Origin: Artocarpus heterophyllus
Taxonomy: Eukaryota > Streptophyta > Magnoliopsida > Rosales > Moraceae
Length of the DNA: 64,000 nt
Assembly: GCA_025403435.1 (NCBI GenBank)
Contig: CM046347.1
Coordinates: forward strand, 21,660,177 to 21,724,176
Reading direction: 5' to 3'
How positions within the stretch are numbered: position 1 is the stretch's first letter; each line of letters starts with the position of its first letter. A program made the translations under genes and the position numbers. Positions 11,575 through 24,630 of this stretch are shown in pieces. The notes beneath the pieces are model-generated. The model did no database searches, was not told where the DNA came from, and saw nothing but the letters and a program-made list of their open reading frames with translations.

Positions 11575-11967
11575 GGGAGTAATTCTCACAAGTTACTAAG
11601 ATCAATTGAGAGATTAAGAGTGATACTCTGCTAAGTGAGAATCTGAAAAACTCCCTGAGAGCTTTTGTTCACAAATCACGAACACTTGGTTTGGGTTCTC
11701 TCGATTGGTTGGAAGGAGAGTCACCGGTGGAAGAGCTGTACGTGTGAGCCCATATTCACTCTGGTCGTGAATAGAGAATAGCAAAGAAGACCAGTTGGTT
11801 GAGGCTCTTCTGGAACGTTATTTCTCTTTACAGATTGCGGAGGGTTCTTCGGCACATAAAGGTTAGTAAGATCTGGTTCATTTATACATATAGCATGTCA
11901 AACTTGTGTTTTGGAAATTACTCTGATATAAAATTTTAAAATTCAACTACGTACTCTTTTTCCAACA

Positions 11968-11972
11968 ATTAT
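11968..11972. repeat. TSD ATTAT, right copy
   Basis: Identical to 9930-9934. Confidence 0.88.
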
Positions 11973-12227
11973 GGCTCCACCCTAGAGAATAGAAAACTAA
12001 GATTATAAGAGAATAATTGAGACATATTATTGATTCTTCAACCTTGAATCCTCGAGCTGTCTCCTTCTTTATGTAATGCCCATCTTTAAGTCTTCAATCC
12101 CGTATGAATCGAATACTTTATATTTCCTATCATATCCAAATTTAATGTTTCTCAGAATTGTCCCAAAAATGAAATTAAAATTGCACCGAAAAAACTACAC
12201 CTTCTCTGAAAATCTTCTAGCTTTCGG

Positions 12228-12409
12228 TCGGCAGGTCGATCTAGGTGATCGGCCTGCTGGTCATGCTCCATCGGCCTGCCGACACATGAAAGTTCGGCTT
12301 GCCGCCAGAGCCGCTTGATTTTTGCCCCACTAACGACCTGCCAAACCACACGTCCGGCCTGCTGATCTGTGACCATCGGCCTGCCGAACTGTGATGTTTG
12401 GCCTACCGA
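12228..12409 (-). repeat. Leader dyad array, copy II
   Basis: A series of TCGGC-NN-GCCGA-type units with 21-22 bp steps, running from TCGGCAGGTCGA to TTGGCCTACCGA on the + strand. It corresponds to the array in the copy I leader on the opposite strand. Confidence 0.8.
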
Positions 12410-12898
12410 CCGAGCAAAAATTTCCTATTTTAGAAAGTACAACTTTTAATGCAATTCATCAATTTTATTTTCAACAATTCAAAAACAAAAATTAGAAACT
12501 CAAGAAATACCTTGGAGTGTCATCATCATTTTTCTAAAACTGTCTTATCTAAATAATTATTTAATTACAAAATTCTTATAAATTTAAAATAAATAATAAT
12601 TCCTAGACAGAGATGATAGTCCGCTATCTAATTACATGAAAAACCTAGATACACATTCTAACCTCTAAGGAACCATAACCGGTATAACTTAATTAAGTAA
12701 TAAATAATTAAATAACAATTTAATCAACCTAGAGTGCCAATTTAACCAACCATATAATCCATGACAACATAAATATTATATAGAAACCTAGAGTGCCAAC
12801 TTTCTATAAAAATTCAATTCAAGCATAGGAGAGATTAAGATCACAAAATTTATACATATAGCATGATCACAAACTCGTAAATTTATGTAAAAACTATG

Positions 12899-12910
12899 GC
12901 TATGATACCA
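12899..12910 (-). other. Primer-binding site of copy II (tRNA-iMet)
   Basis: The minus strand reads TGGTATCATAGC, two bases inside the 5' LTR. It differs at one base from TGGTATCAGAGC, which pairs with the 3' end of initiator tRNA-Met. Confidence 0.85.
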
Positions 12911-13305
12911 ATTGTTAGAAAAATAGTACGCAGCAGGAATTTTAAAAATTTAACATCAGAGTATTTTTCAAAACACAAGTTTGACATGCTATATGCATAA
13001 ATTAACCAGATCTTACTAACATTTGTATGCCGAAGAACCCTCGCAAAACATGAAGAGAAGTAACATTCTAGAAGAGCCTCAACCAAATGGCCTTCTTTGC
13101 TTTTTTCTATCCACGACCGGAGTGAGTATGGGCTCACACATACAGCTCTTCTACCAGGTGACTCTCTTTCCAACCAACTGAGAGAACCCAAAGAAAGTGT
13201 TCGTGATTTGTGAACAAAAGCTCTTAGGGAGTTTTTAGATTCTCACTAGCAAAGTATCACTCTTAATCTCTCAACTGATCTGAGTAACTCTTAAGACTTA
13301 CTCTC

Positions 13306-13313
13306 TATTTATA
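13306..13313 (-). promoter_or_regulatory. LTR TATA box, copy II
   Basis: TATAAATA on the minus strand, about 125 bp downstream of the nearest dyad centre (13438.5). Confidence 0.75.
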
Positions 13314-13432
13314 GAGGTTGGTCCTAAGGTCATTTCTTATCAGATTAGGTCTCAAAAATTTGAAACAGAATCAAGTTCGGATCAATATCTGATAAGATCC
13401 ACGTGAAAACGTGTAATCTTATCCTTCGCTCA

Positions 13433-13508
13433 TCGGCAGGCCGAACAGCCTAATCGGCAGGCTGAACAGGCCCCATCGGAAGGCCGAACATGTGGATCTT
13501 TAGGCCGA
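13433..13508 (-). promoter_or_regulatory. U3 dyad array, four units, copy II
   Basis: Centres are at 13438.5, 13459.5, 13481.5 and 13502.5, at spacings 21, 22 and 21 bp. Confidence 0.8.
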
Positions 13509-14944
13509 ATTGGCGATTAAAAATCTTACGAATCTTTTATTTTTCACCCGAGATTCTATAGGATAAAGTCTCATTTTTAATTCAAATAACCCAATAGAGA
13601 AGTTATTTGATCAAAATAACTTTATCTAGATTATCTCTAGGAAAATAATCAATTCCCAATAATTCTACAAGTTTATCTTGATCTAATTTATCCAAAATTA
13701 AATCAACCGATAAATAAACAAGAATTATCTGATCCTAATAATTCAACAAGTTTATCTTAAATTAATTTTTTCACAAAATTAATTTAACCGATAAACATAT
13801 ATGAATTATTTGATTCTTCCAAATTTCAACCAATCTGTTAAATTCGACATAAGTCACCAATTATTGAAAAAGCACATCGTGTCGTTACAGGACGTAGTGA
13901 GCTAGCAAAGGGGACCAAATGGACTTATATAGTTCAAGCTCCCGATAATTATAAAACCCAATATCTCAGATATACATTTCATAATTATCAACTCCGACGC
14001 TACTCCACTAAAAGCTTGGAGCTGCACTCTCGAACTGCATAGAATTACGAAGCCCGTATAGCTAACTCTCCATGACATATCATAGTGTATCATATCCCCA
14101 TATAATAATCCATAATTAGCTTAAGGACAAGTTCTGTCTTACTTTCCTGATTATTTTTATCTCACGTTCCATTATCTTACCATCAGAAAACTTACTATCC
14201 AAATACAATATACCATTCAGTTACACCTATGTATCTAAATAGTTGAGCGTTCCAGTTTTTCAATTATAGGATAACACATATAAGAGGATATCATTACTCC
14301 TGAAGAGGAGCTATAGATTCTATATCTATGAATAACAGGTCTACGCTATCTAGAGTCATGCCTCCAAAGTATCGACTTGCATACCACTATTACGATGTGG
14401 GTGTCACCCTTTGGTACATCAAAAGACAAAAGTCAAGACAACGGGCCCACTATTCATCTCAGGATTAAGATACAACACAAATGATTCTCTAAAGTGAATC
14501 GATTTGTCGAGGCAGAATTTTTAATCTAAATCAATTCACTTTATGTCCTGATCCAACACATCGTCACCTATGACAATGTGCCAATGTTTCTATTCACGGA
14601 GTTCACCTCCAATAGTCAAGAAAAACCATCTCCCAAAAGGGATATAGACAACGTAACAATCTTTGCATGAATAAAGCGCCCAACTTTATTCCCTCGATTA
14701 CGGATCGTATGATTTAGACCATCACCTTAAGAACCGTGTCTTTCGCATAATCTGTCCATCTTATGCCAAATTCTTAAGTTTTAGACTGACAGTCTTAGAC
14801 TATTATTTGCTTAACATACATTCAACAAATATGAACATAAAGAGGACAAGATTTGGTATATAAACAATGAATAAATTCTTTATTGATAAAAATATTTCCA
14901 AAAACTTATTACATTTTTACTCCTTAGGGCATACATGTCTAACA

Positions 14945-15369
14945 ATACTAACAAGTTGAACCACTTTTTTCTCCAATCTAGTCAAGGTTAACACATAGAC
15001 ATAAAAGAATCATCTTTGTTGGGATACTTGACTCTCTTTATCTAAAGATGTTATGATGCATAACGTTTCATTCATTTTAAGTAATTAATGTGTGCACTTT
15101 CTCTCTTGAATTAAGGGAATATGTGTACTAGTGAGTAAAATCAAGAAATATTACAGAATTAAAAGTGAAAAATAATTAGATTTACGACAATGAAGAATTC
15201 AATCCATTATTAGGGAAAAGATATTTAGTTGGGCATGGTTTAAAGTGATTTTTTCTTAAAGAAAAAAACCAAAGTTTTAATATTTGTTTTTTGGAACTAT
15301 ATGTAAAATTAGTAGAAATATATCTATAAATTTTTAAAAAATAAAAAATAAAAAGTTGGGGGCGGCTTC
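14945..15369. other. Unassigned AT-rich sequence between two elements
   Basis: About 425 bp between the copy II 5' LTR and the family B LTR. I see no long reading frame, no match to other parts of the window and no repeat structure. It may be old host DNA or a decayed element. Confidence 0.5.
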
Positions 15370-16612
15370 TGTTGGGTTTGGTGCCCTAAAAGCTGTGACA
15401 TTATACATATTGATACTAAATAAATAAAGTGACATTTATAATTATTTTGGTTGCTTATATGTATTATGAATACATTTATAAACATCAAGAAAATTTCATG
15501 ATTATTTACGTGACTATAAATTTAGTATATAAGTGTTATATGGTTAGGGATAAAATTTATAGATAATAATTTAAATAGTCCGTAATAATTTAAAGTTTGG
15601 GATCTTTAATTAAATATTACAAGTACGGTCCAATCTCATTTAGAATGAAATAGTCATTATCCGAACTATTAATGTAGAGACATTAGATTGGAGGTACTTT
15701 ATATAATGAGATTATATAAGACTGGACCAGATAAATTATGAATCTCTAATAATCATCCGTTACAAATAGAGTATTCAAATTTATCACTATGATGATCATA
15801 TTTTTGCCAGTCTTAATCTTGAATATTTATTAGACTCTTATTTATGACATTATGTTTTTTGATTTGCAGGTAAGATTTGTCTAAGCACAAATCATAACTT
15901 AGCATCTTGGAAACATAATGTACTAAATGGCTGAAAAAAATTATTATACAGATACGGAATCCATTACTTTCTTATGGAAGTTAGAAAAATAGTTGTCTTG
16001 AGTGATAATCCAAGATTTGAAGCAGAGTGCTCATTCATAATAAGATTATGAATTAATTATTTATTAGAGAATTATTGAAACTCAAGGATAAAGATATAAT
16101 AAGAAAGGTAAACTGAAATTGAACCAAGCTCTTATTATGAACTATTTATGGAGGACTGACTTATATGTAATAATTATATCAATAGACTACTCGCTTATTT
16201 TCTTTGAGTAAATTCACTATAATCTCAAGAGTTCAGTTTTAGGTTTTTAGTGAAATAATACTGAAACTAATAAATTTAGCACATTAATAAAAGAGTTTAA
16301 TTAATTGTCAAATTTATTAGAGCTTGGGTTATAAGTCCCTAGGTCCCAAATACCACCTCTGTAACACTATGTTGGATTTATGCATAGAATGAATTATGCA
16401 TATTTAATTTGAAATTATTGAATTCTGAATTAATTATTTCACACTTGAGATATTAATGTGATATATAAAATTGTTTTCTGTGACACATAATATAATATGA
16501 TAAATGTTGTCACATTTAACTGAGCATTAGTTAATTAATTAATTGAATCTTTAATAAATGAGATTTATTTTTTTTATTTTTACTATATATATATTAGATT
16601 TTATTATTTATT

Positions 16613-16635
16613 AATATATATATATATATATATAT
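16613..16635. repeat. (TA)n microsatellite
   Basis: Uninterrupted TA dinucleotides inside the family B LTR. Confidence 0.85.
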
Positions 16636-16760
16636 TACATAAACAAAGTTTGCATTTTTTTACTTTTTATATATATTTTATATACATAACGAATCAAACG
16701 AGATTCGTTTTAAAAAAAATGGAAACATAAATTGTTTATGTTTCATGTAAATGATTTTTA

Positions 16761-16799
<39 letters not shown>
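16761..16799. repeat. (TG)n(TA)n compound microsatellite
   Basis: Four TG repeats run into about fifteen TA repeats inside the family B LTR. Confidence 0.88.
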
Positions 16800-16802
<3 letters not shown>

Positions 16803-16959
16803 AAAGTTAAAAAGAATCACAAACATGATTTGATTAATAATAAAAAAAATAAAGGAAAGGAAAAAGGTAAGAATCATATAAAATATATCCTTTCCCCATA
16901 TATCCGATATGGTGGTTATTTCAACTTTGAAATTAATTGAAACTTACTAATAGCTCAGA

Positions 16960-16967
16960 TATAAAAA
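16960..16967 (+). promoter_or_regulatory. TATA box of family B LTR
   Basis: TATAAAAA followed by GGGAGAG, about 395 bp before the LTR end. Confidence 0.65.
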
Positions 16968-17362
16968 GGGAGAGATAACAGTTATCTCAAGAGATTTTTC
17001 ATTCATGTAACTTTTGCAAAATACTCAGAGAGAAAAAACTGAGAGTTCTTCTCTAATAAAAAAAAAGTCTACTATCTCATGTGTTGAGTACATAACAGAT
17101 TCAAAAAAGTGTGAGAAAAATTCATTCTTGCAATTTGACACCCACTTCTCTTTCTATTGGTGTGGAAGCTTGGATTTGAAGATCGTGGTGTCAAAGAGAA
17201 AATCTAAGATACCCTAATAGTCTTCAAAAGGTTAGTAAAATTCCCAAGGCTTTTTATTATTAATTAAAATTATATATCTATTCCCGATGAACAAAGTTTT
17301 TTAAAATTTTTTGTTGTCAATGATCCATTCCTTCCGCTACGTTTTATATTTTAATTCCAACA

Positions 17363-17493
17363 AATGGCATCAGAGCGGGTTATAGCATATATAATTTTAA
17401 TTAACATGATTTTATTTTGATAATATCATATGTTTGATGCATGTTTGTGGGCACTTTACATCTTTGTTATTTTTATTCATGTGATGAATGGTT
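17363..17493 (+). other. Residual interior of family B element
   Basis: About 130 bp of leader after the family B LTR, cut off where a broken family A LTR begins near 17494. No coding sequence of this family remains in the window. Confidence 0.7.
17365..17376 (+). other. Primer-binding site of family B (tRNA-iMet type)
   Basis: TGGCATCAGAGC, one base different from TGGTATCAGAGC, starting two bases after the LTR. Confidence 0.8.
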
Positions 17494-18127
17494 ATGGATT
17501 CTATATCTATGAATAACAGTTCTACACTATCAAGAGTTATGTCTCCAACATATCGATTTCCGCAACATCATAAAGTCAGGATGTCACCCTTTGGTACATC
17601 AAATGACATAAGTCAAAATAACAGGCTTTTAGTCATTTTAAGATTAAGATTCATCGTATATGATTGTCTAAAATGAATTGATTTGCATAGATAGAATTAT
17701 CAATCCAAATCAATTCTACTTTATGTCCTGATCCAATGCATCATTTCCTATGACAATATATCAATGATTTTACTCGTGGAGTCCAACTCCAATGACTAAG
17801 AAAAACCTTCTCCCGTCAAGGATATAAACAACATAACAATCTTAGCATGAACAAAGTGCCCAACTTTATTCCCTTAATTGCGGATCTTATGATTTAGATC
17901 ATCACCTTTAGAATCATGTCTTTCGTATAATCTATCAATCATACACCTGATTCTTAAAGTTTTAGATCGACAGTCTCAGACTTTCATTTGCTTAACAAAC
18001 TTTCAACAAATAAGAACGTAAAAAAGGACAACATTTGGTATATAAACAATAAATAAATTCTTTATTGATAAAATGTCTCCAAAAACATATTACAACATTT
18101 TACTTCTTAGGGCATACATGTCTAACA
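17494..18127 (-). repeat. 3' LTR of copia copy III, truncated to ~634 bp
   Basis: On the minus strand this starts TGTTAGACATG at 18127, next to the polypurine tract, and covers only the first part of U3. The remaining ~1.4 kb, with the dyad array, TATA box, R and U5, is missing. The break joins family B leader sequence near GATTCTATATC. The exact breakpoint is uncertain by a few bases. Confidence 0.85.
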
Positions 18128-18140
18128 AACTCCCGCTTGC
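18128..18140 (-). other. Polypurine tract of copy III
   Basis: The minus strand reads GCAAGCGGGAGTT directly upstream of the LTR start. Confidence 0.75.
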
Positions 18141-18141
18141 A

Positions 18142-21100
18142 CTAAGCGAGTAAATACAACATATCACGCATCCCTGAAGCTTCCACATGCCTCTTGAAAC
18201 CCTTGTAGTTAGTGTCTTCATGAATGGATTAGCTAAATTGTCCTCAGATGCGATTTTGCATACAGCAATATGCCCGTCCTCAACAAAGTCCTTAATCACA
18301 TGATACTTCTGATGAATATGCTTACTCTACTTGTGAAATCTTAGTTCCTTAGCATTAGCTCTCATTGTAATGTTATCACAATATAGCAATATTGCCTTAT
18401 CCATGCCAGGAACTACCTCAAGATCTCCAAGGAACTCGTGGAGCTACACTGCTTCTTTTGAAGCATCACTAGTTGCCACATACTCGGCCTCCATCGTTGA
18501 ACCCGAAGTGTAATATTGTTTCATACTTCTCCAACTAACGGCGCCACTGCCTAGAGTAAACACAAAACTAGAAGTGGATCTCCTTGAATCCAGACAAGAT
18601 TGAAAATCCGAATTAGTGTATCCTTAAGGAGTTAAGTCCTCACCCGAATACACAAGCATATACCCTCGAGTCCTCCTCAAGTACTTGAAAATATGCTTGA
18701 CCGCAACCCAATGGTTTAGTCCCAGATCTGACTGAAATCAACTTATAATCCTGACCGCATAACAAATATCCAATCGCGTGCAAAGCATGGCATACATGAG
18801 ATTACCCACTACTGAAGCATAAGGCACCTTTCTTATGTATTCTCTTTCTTCCTTAGACTTTGGAGAGTCTTTCTTAGAAAGAGTAATTCTAGACCTAGAT
18901 GGTTGCCCACCTTTCTTAGAATCTTGCATTGCAAACCTCTTGAGAATATTCTCTATGTAGCCAGCCTGGGAAAAGCTATCGTTTTGTTCTTCCTATCTCG
19001 AAAGATTTGGATATCAAGAACAAAATTAGCTTCACCCAAGCCCTTCATGTCAAACTGCTTGGTCAACCATAATTTGACCGATGACATCGTCCCAACGTCA
19101 TTGCCAATTAGTAAAATGTTATCTACATAGAGTAGTAGAAAAATTACCTTCTCATCCTTAATGTGTTTATACACACATGGTTCATCGACATTTTATGCAA
19201 ACCTATAAGTCTTGATCACTTGATCAAATCTTATGTTTCAAGAATAGGAAGCTTACTTAAGTTCATATATTGACTTTAGCAGCTTACAAACCTTACCCTC
19301 CTGACCCTTGGACTTGAACCCGTCTGGTTGTTCCATATAAATGAACTCATCAAGATAGCTATTTAGAAAAGCTGTCTTGACATCTATCTACCAAATCTCG
19401 TAGTTGAGTGCGGTAGTTATGGACAAGGAAATCTGGATAGACTTAAGCATAGCTACATGCGAAATGGTTTCCTTATAATCAATTCCTTCCTTTTGTGTGT
19501 ATTCCTTAGCTACCAGTCTAGCCTTATAGGTTTCGACTTTTTCATCTGCTCCTCTTTTTCTCTTATAGATCCACTTACACCTTATGGGTTTTACCCTTTC
19601 GAGAAAATCTACAAGTATCCAGACCCGATTAGTCTCTATAGACTTTATCTTAGTGTTCATGACTTCTGTTTAGAGTCTTGTATCAACATCTTGCATAGCC
19701 TCTTCGTAAGTGTAAGGATTCCTGTCATGTTCATCCTGTTCAGCTAAAAAGGCTTCACCATCGAACACATACCTTTTGGGTTAACGCCTGATCCTTCCCT
19801 ATACTGAAGCCCCTTAGGTTATTGTTCGGTTGATTTTTCTACATTGATTGGATTAGTTTCTACCAAAACCCCTAGAATGATTGAATCATTCCCTAACTCC
19901 TTGAGTACCACTTTACTTCGAGGCTTAAAGTGGTTCATGTAACTTTCCTTAAGGAATGTTGCAGTTGTTGAAACTATGACTTTATTTTCCATTGGGTTAT
20001 AGAAATAACCCCCTTTAGTCCCTTTTGGATATCTACAAACATACAAGCTTTTGAATGTGCTTCCAACTTATTTGCCTCCTTATACAAGACATAAGCAGGA
20101 TATCCCCATATGCAAATATGGTTTAAGAATGTCTTCTTCCCTATCCACAACCTGTGAGGAGTTTGAGAAACAGATTTTGAAGACACATTATTTAAAAGAT
20201 CACATGTAGTTTGTAGTGCATATCCCTAAAAGGATAAAGGTAATGACAAATAACTCATCATGGATCTAACCATGTGCAACAAAGTCCTATTCCTTCTCAG
20301 CTATGCCATTCTACTGCGGAGTGCTCGACGCAGTCAAATGGGATAAAATCCCATTCTCTAATAAGTGTTCTAAGAACTAATCAGAGAGGTATTCATCACC
20401 TCGATCAGATCGAAGTGCCTTTATGGGTTTACCTAATTGCTTTTTTGCTTCAGCCTAAAACTCTTTAAACTTGTCAAAAGTTTTGCTTTTATGATGCATA
20501 AGGTTGACATACCCATAACTTGAGTAATCATCAATAAAAGTGACGAAGCACTCATACCCTCCTCATGCCTGGATGTTCATGGGATCACAAACATCACTAT
20601 ACACAAGTTCTAAACCCTTTTGGCCCTATTTTCCTTAGACCCAAATGGTCTTTTTGTCATTTTGCCCTCCAAACAAGATTCACATTGTGGTATAGAGTCC
20701 ACTGTTAAGTGACTTAAAGGTCTATCCCTTACCAACTTTTGAATCTTATTTAGGCTAATATGACCTAATCATAAATGCCAAAGATAGGTCTTATTAGAGT
20801 GAGAAGTCTTAAGTCTTTAAGAGTTATTATCATTAACCTTAATGTTAAGCAGTAAGTCCATTTTAGGTTTGATAAAATATAGATTGTTTTACATCAATCC
20901 TTTACAGATAAAAGATTTTTTTTTTTTACAAATTACAACTTTATTATTAGAAGAAACTGCATAAAAGTCTTTACATAAACAAGCTACAGATATTAAATTC
21001 CTTTCAAGCCTAGAAACATAATAACAATCTTGCAAAACTAAAATCCTATAATTATTAAAATAAAGATGGATGTCTCACACAGCTTCAGCCAACACCAAGG

Positions 21101-21653
21101 ATCCATCTCTCATCCAAAGCGTGAAGTCTTCGTGCAATAGACTTCTCGTTTCTTTGAGCCCCTACTGAGAAACACAAACATGATTAGTTGCTCTAGAATC
21201 TATGACCCTAAGTGCCACTTGATCCCTTAACCAAATAAGTTTCAATAACCAGAAGATCACACCTACTTCCTCAGGAAAAGAAGTTTTTGTAATTCTTCTT
21301 TAGGTGCCCGACCTTCCCATATTAAAAGCACTTGAGCTTCTTCGGGTTCTTTTTTTCCTTTTTCTTATTCTTGTCGTTCTTAGCCTTTTGCTCCCCTCCA
21401 TTCCTAGGGTCAGGATTGGAACCAGATGCAACTGTCAAGTTGGCTTCACTACCTGCAAGAGTTTCCTTAATTAGATTTTTGAACTCCTGTAACTGATTCA
21501 TCAACTCCGTTAAGGTCACATCTTGTCTATTGCTCAAATTGTATGGAACTCTAAATGGGATGAACTCCTTTGATAAAGTCTTAAAAACCATAGTCATTTG
21601 TGACTCAGCATCGATATCAACTCGATGGGCTTGAGCCACAATGAGGTAACCCA
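18142..21653 (-). pseudogene. Ty1/copia gag-pol, copy III, main segment (RNase H to mid-gag)
   Basis: Reading right to left: the gag C-terminus with its Lys-rich stretch, a ruined zinc knuckle (CF-stop-Y), degraded protease, integrase, RT and RNase H. The RT catalytic motif is YVDN instead of YVDD (19118-19129), which removes a catalytic aspartate. Stops and frame breaks are more frequent than in copies I, IV or V. This fits its position as the outermost host of several later insertions. The gag continues at 41793-41898 and 55317-55619 after two insertions. Confidence 0.9.
21649..21653. repeat. TSD ACCCA, left copy (family C)
   Basis: It pairs with ACACA at 41788-41792 (4 of 5 bases). The empty-site sequence in copies II and IV reads AACCCATGA, as expected. 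Confidence 0.7.
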
Positions 21654-22239
21654 TGTGACGACCCGCCTTTTCAAAAAGTCACTTAACTTTCTTAAACATC
21701 TTTCTTAAACATTAATCTTACTTACTTAGTAAGAAAAATACAGAATTAAAATTTTTTTCCTTTTAACATTCTTTAAAACATACTTAAAAACTGTTGCGAT
21801 ATTTGTCGCCATTCAAGTTGAGACGTTGCTCAACACTTGCCTTTAAAACCATTTCAAATCGTATCTTAAAACTTAATAAGAAACATTTACTAAAACATAG
21901 CTTAAAACTTAACTTTATAATTATGTAAAGCATTTTGTAAAATACATCTTAAAACTTTGAACACATTTCTTAAAACTGAGGTTTTCATGAAACGTTGAAA
22001 ACAATATATTAAAAAGTGGATAATCTTTTCTTTGTGTAGCGGAAGCAAACTGTAGTGGTATCCAAACCCAAATCCTCGCATCTATCCTCCGCAACACCCA
22101 GCCTTTCTAACGGGTCCTACGGGTCACCCATAAAACTACCTAGAGCATGAAGAAACTTTTAATGAGCTTTCGCTCAGTAAGTTCAAACATATCTCACAAA
22201 TAATTTAAACATGCTTTAAAAAACTTCTCTCATAAAATC

Positions 22240-22530
22240 CCTTCTCTTAAGACGTTTTTCAAAAACTTTTTTCATAAATATTGCTAAAAACATTTTTCAT
22301 AAACATTTTTCATAAACATTTTTGAATACGTTTTTCATAAAATATTTCTTAAACATTTTGCATAAACGTTTTTCATAAAACATTTCTTGAATGTTTTTAA
22401 ATGCTTTCTTGTAAACAAAAAAATGTTCTTAAAACATCATTTATAAACCTTTTCTTGTAAACATAAAAATGTTTTTCATAAACACTTAACATAAAACATT
22501 TCTCAAAATGTTTTTCATAAGCATTTAACA
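22240..22530. repeat. Degenerate tandem repeat of ~20-bp CGTTTTTCATAAAACATTT-like units
   Basis: Many imperfect copies of TTTTTCATAAAC and relatives occur in the family C LTR. The matching region in the other LTR (about 38460-38710) has fewer copies, so the array has changed in size since insertion. Confidence 0.7.
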
Positions 22531-22786
22531 TAAATGCTTTATAATAATGAATACAAGCAAATTCATAATGCATGATTCCAATTATGCTCATTATGAACTT
22601 CAATTATGAGCGTTTTATGAACATTCTACAAACTTAAACATTCATTTCTTTCTTAACCTTTCTCTTTGTTTCTTAACTTTTTTTATCTTATAACCTTTAG
22701 TGTTCGTACCAACATCTTTAATCATGAGATCATAAACATGATGCTTCCCTTGTGGAAGACTTGACACCATCAAACATCGAGGTCAT

Positions 22787-22893
22787 GTACCTCACATCTA
22801 GGAGGTCAAACTTTAACTTTACTTGTGTACCTCACATCTAGGAGGTCATAACTTTAACGTTACTTTTAGTACCTCACAACAAGGAGGCTGGTA
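22787..22893. repeat. Triplicate GTACCTCAC...GGAGG repeat
   Basis: Three copies of a ~40-50 bp unit containing ACCTC-N8-GAGGT inverted arms, followed by ACTTTAACTTTACT. The same triplet is seen at 38948-39054 in the other LTR. Confidence 0.65.
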
Positions 22894-24630
22894 CGATACT
22901 TTCTTTTTATTATCTTTACTTTACCTTCTTTTTAATGTTAGTGAGCATATCAAATGCTAACACATTATATGCAAACACATTTGTAAATCATAAAAAACAA
23001 TAATTGCAAATACATTGCAAATCTTAATTAAAACTTTAAAACCTTTTGCATACCAAATGCAAACATTATTTTAAATCAACTTGCTTGACAATTGCAAACA
23101 CATTTACAAACATATACATAAACATTTAAAAATCATTTACTTCATGCTGTAGGTGAGGTCTAAACTTACCTGGACTTAACTCTAACGTTCTCTTTTTTGT
23201 TCCTTTTCCTTTCCTTAGTCGGCTTCTGTGTCCTGATGAAACGACAGCCGACTTATTAGTTAATTTTCTTTATTATCAATCCACTTGATTTATAATTTAA
23301 CTTAAACCTTAAAACATTCATTCCTTTTTACTTAACTTGATATACTATGGGTTTGCCCTTCTTTTTACTTTGTACCCGGTTACTTTTAACTTGGTAACCC
23401 ACCAGGTTACCGTACTCTTTACTAAACTCCATAACCTATCGGGTTATCACTCTTTTTACTTATCTTTGTAACCCTACCTTTTTCTTTACTTGAACAGCCC
23501 TTATTAAATTTCCTATCCCATATGACGTTTTCATTACCTAATGTATTACAAAATATTTTCCGTCTAAGAACGTTATGCTAAATCGGAGTGTTCGACTCTG
23601 TTCTAGCTGTTTCCTTAAAAATGATGATTTTATCCCTAACGGGTTTTTCATCAATTTTGTAACTCTATAAAACCCATTGCTTAATTTTACCATTCTATTA
23701 CCTACATATTACGAAAAAATTCCGACTAAGGAATGTTTCCCTACATCAAGTGTTTCAAGTCCATTTTGGCCTTTTTTACAAAATGACCAATTTGCCCCTA
23801 ACGTTTTTCTTTCATTCTTTTATTTGACTAAATTTTGAATCCTTTAGAACTTAGCATCCTTAATTACTCACTACCTATAGCAGTGTAAGAATTCTATATT
23901 TCTTTGTGAAAAAACCAATTTTCATATGATTTTACGGCTTTGACCCGAACACAAAAATATTTACATTTTTGCCCCCGAAACCAAAAATAATCTTTTTAAA
24001 CCATTAGTCCCTATTTTTCAAGAGGATCAAATTTTCTTAAAAGTATTTTACCCAAATTCCTCTTGAAAAAGGACATTTTTGCCCCTTAAAGATTTTTTTT
24101 CCAACTTTAACAAATTTTGTAAAATTCATAACTCTTAAACCGAGCATAATTTTAAGAAACTTTATGTGTTGCCTTAACAGTTTTGACAAGTTCTACAACT
24201 TTCTTTCACCTTTTTTCTTATATCATGACTTGATTCACCTTTTTTCTTTTCTTTTCTTTTCTTTTCCTTTTTTTTTAAATAAAAAGGTGATGAGTCACCT
24301 AGTAATCAATTAGGTTCCTTTGGGTAGCCAAATGTGATTAGGCCACAATAGTGGATGTGATGGCCCAATCAAAACTTCCAAGGTGTCCCACTAAACTTTT
24401 TACACAGTCTAAGTTTATACTGATAGTATTTTTCTTATACTATCGGTATTCTTTTTCATACAATTCATGAGGTCCTATAACCTCCAATACTTATCCACAT
24501 CTATCACATAATGAAATTCCAATTTTATCTAATTTTTTACGATCTAAATTTATACTGACAATATTTTTCCTATACTGCTGGTATATTTTCTATACTGCTA
24601 CAACATTCCTTATTCATCCATATTCTCTAA

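Larger units (their letters stand above)
9935..11967 (+). mobile_element. Solo LTR of copia family A (2033 bp)
   Basis: A complete LTR from TGTTAGACATG to TTTTTCCAACA, with no primer site or coding region on either side. It is flanked by a perfect ATTAT duplication and sits in the copy II leader in the opposite orientation to its host. This is what remains after LTR-LTR recombination has removed a full element. It keeps a four-unit U3 dyad array and a canonical TATA box, so it could still act as a promoter. Confidence 0.93.
11973..12912 (-). other. Copy II leader, primer-site proximal part
   Basis: Reverse-strand leader between the solo LTR and the 5' LTR of copy II. It matches the leaders of copies IV and V by eye. 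It has no credible coding frame. It contains the dyad array at 12228-12409 and ends at the primer-binding site. Confidence 0.85.
12913..14944 (-). repeat. 5' LTR of copia copy II (family A, 2032 bp)
   Basis: On the minus strand it starts TGTTAGACATG (right end 14944) and ends at TTCTAACA (left end 12913), followed by the primer site. The U3 dyad array is at 13433-13508 and the TATA box at 13306-13313. The outer flank begins at 14945. The partner LTR lies left of the window beyond copy I. Confidence 0.92.
15370..17362 (+). repeat. 5' LTR of a second copia-like family (family B, 1993 bp)
   Basis: It begins TGTTGGGTTTGG and ends AATTCCAACA, with 6-bp inverted termini TGTTGG/CCAACA. A primer site lies two bases after its end, so it is a 5' LTR on the plus strand. 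It contains two TA-rich microsatellites and a TATA box at 16960. Its sequence is unlike family A. The rest of the element is missing apart from about 130 bp. Confidence 0.85.

Noticed and set aside
14945..15369. Possible host gene or promoter between two elements
   Set aside because: No frame above chance, no splice-site pattern and no recognisable motif. It is left as unassigned sequence.
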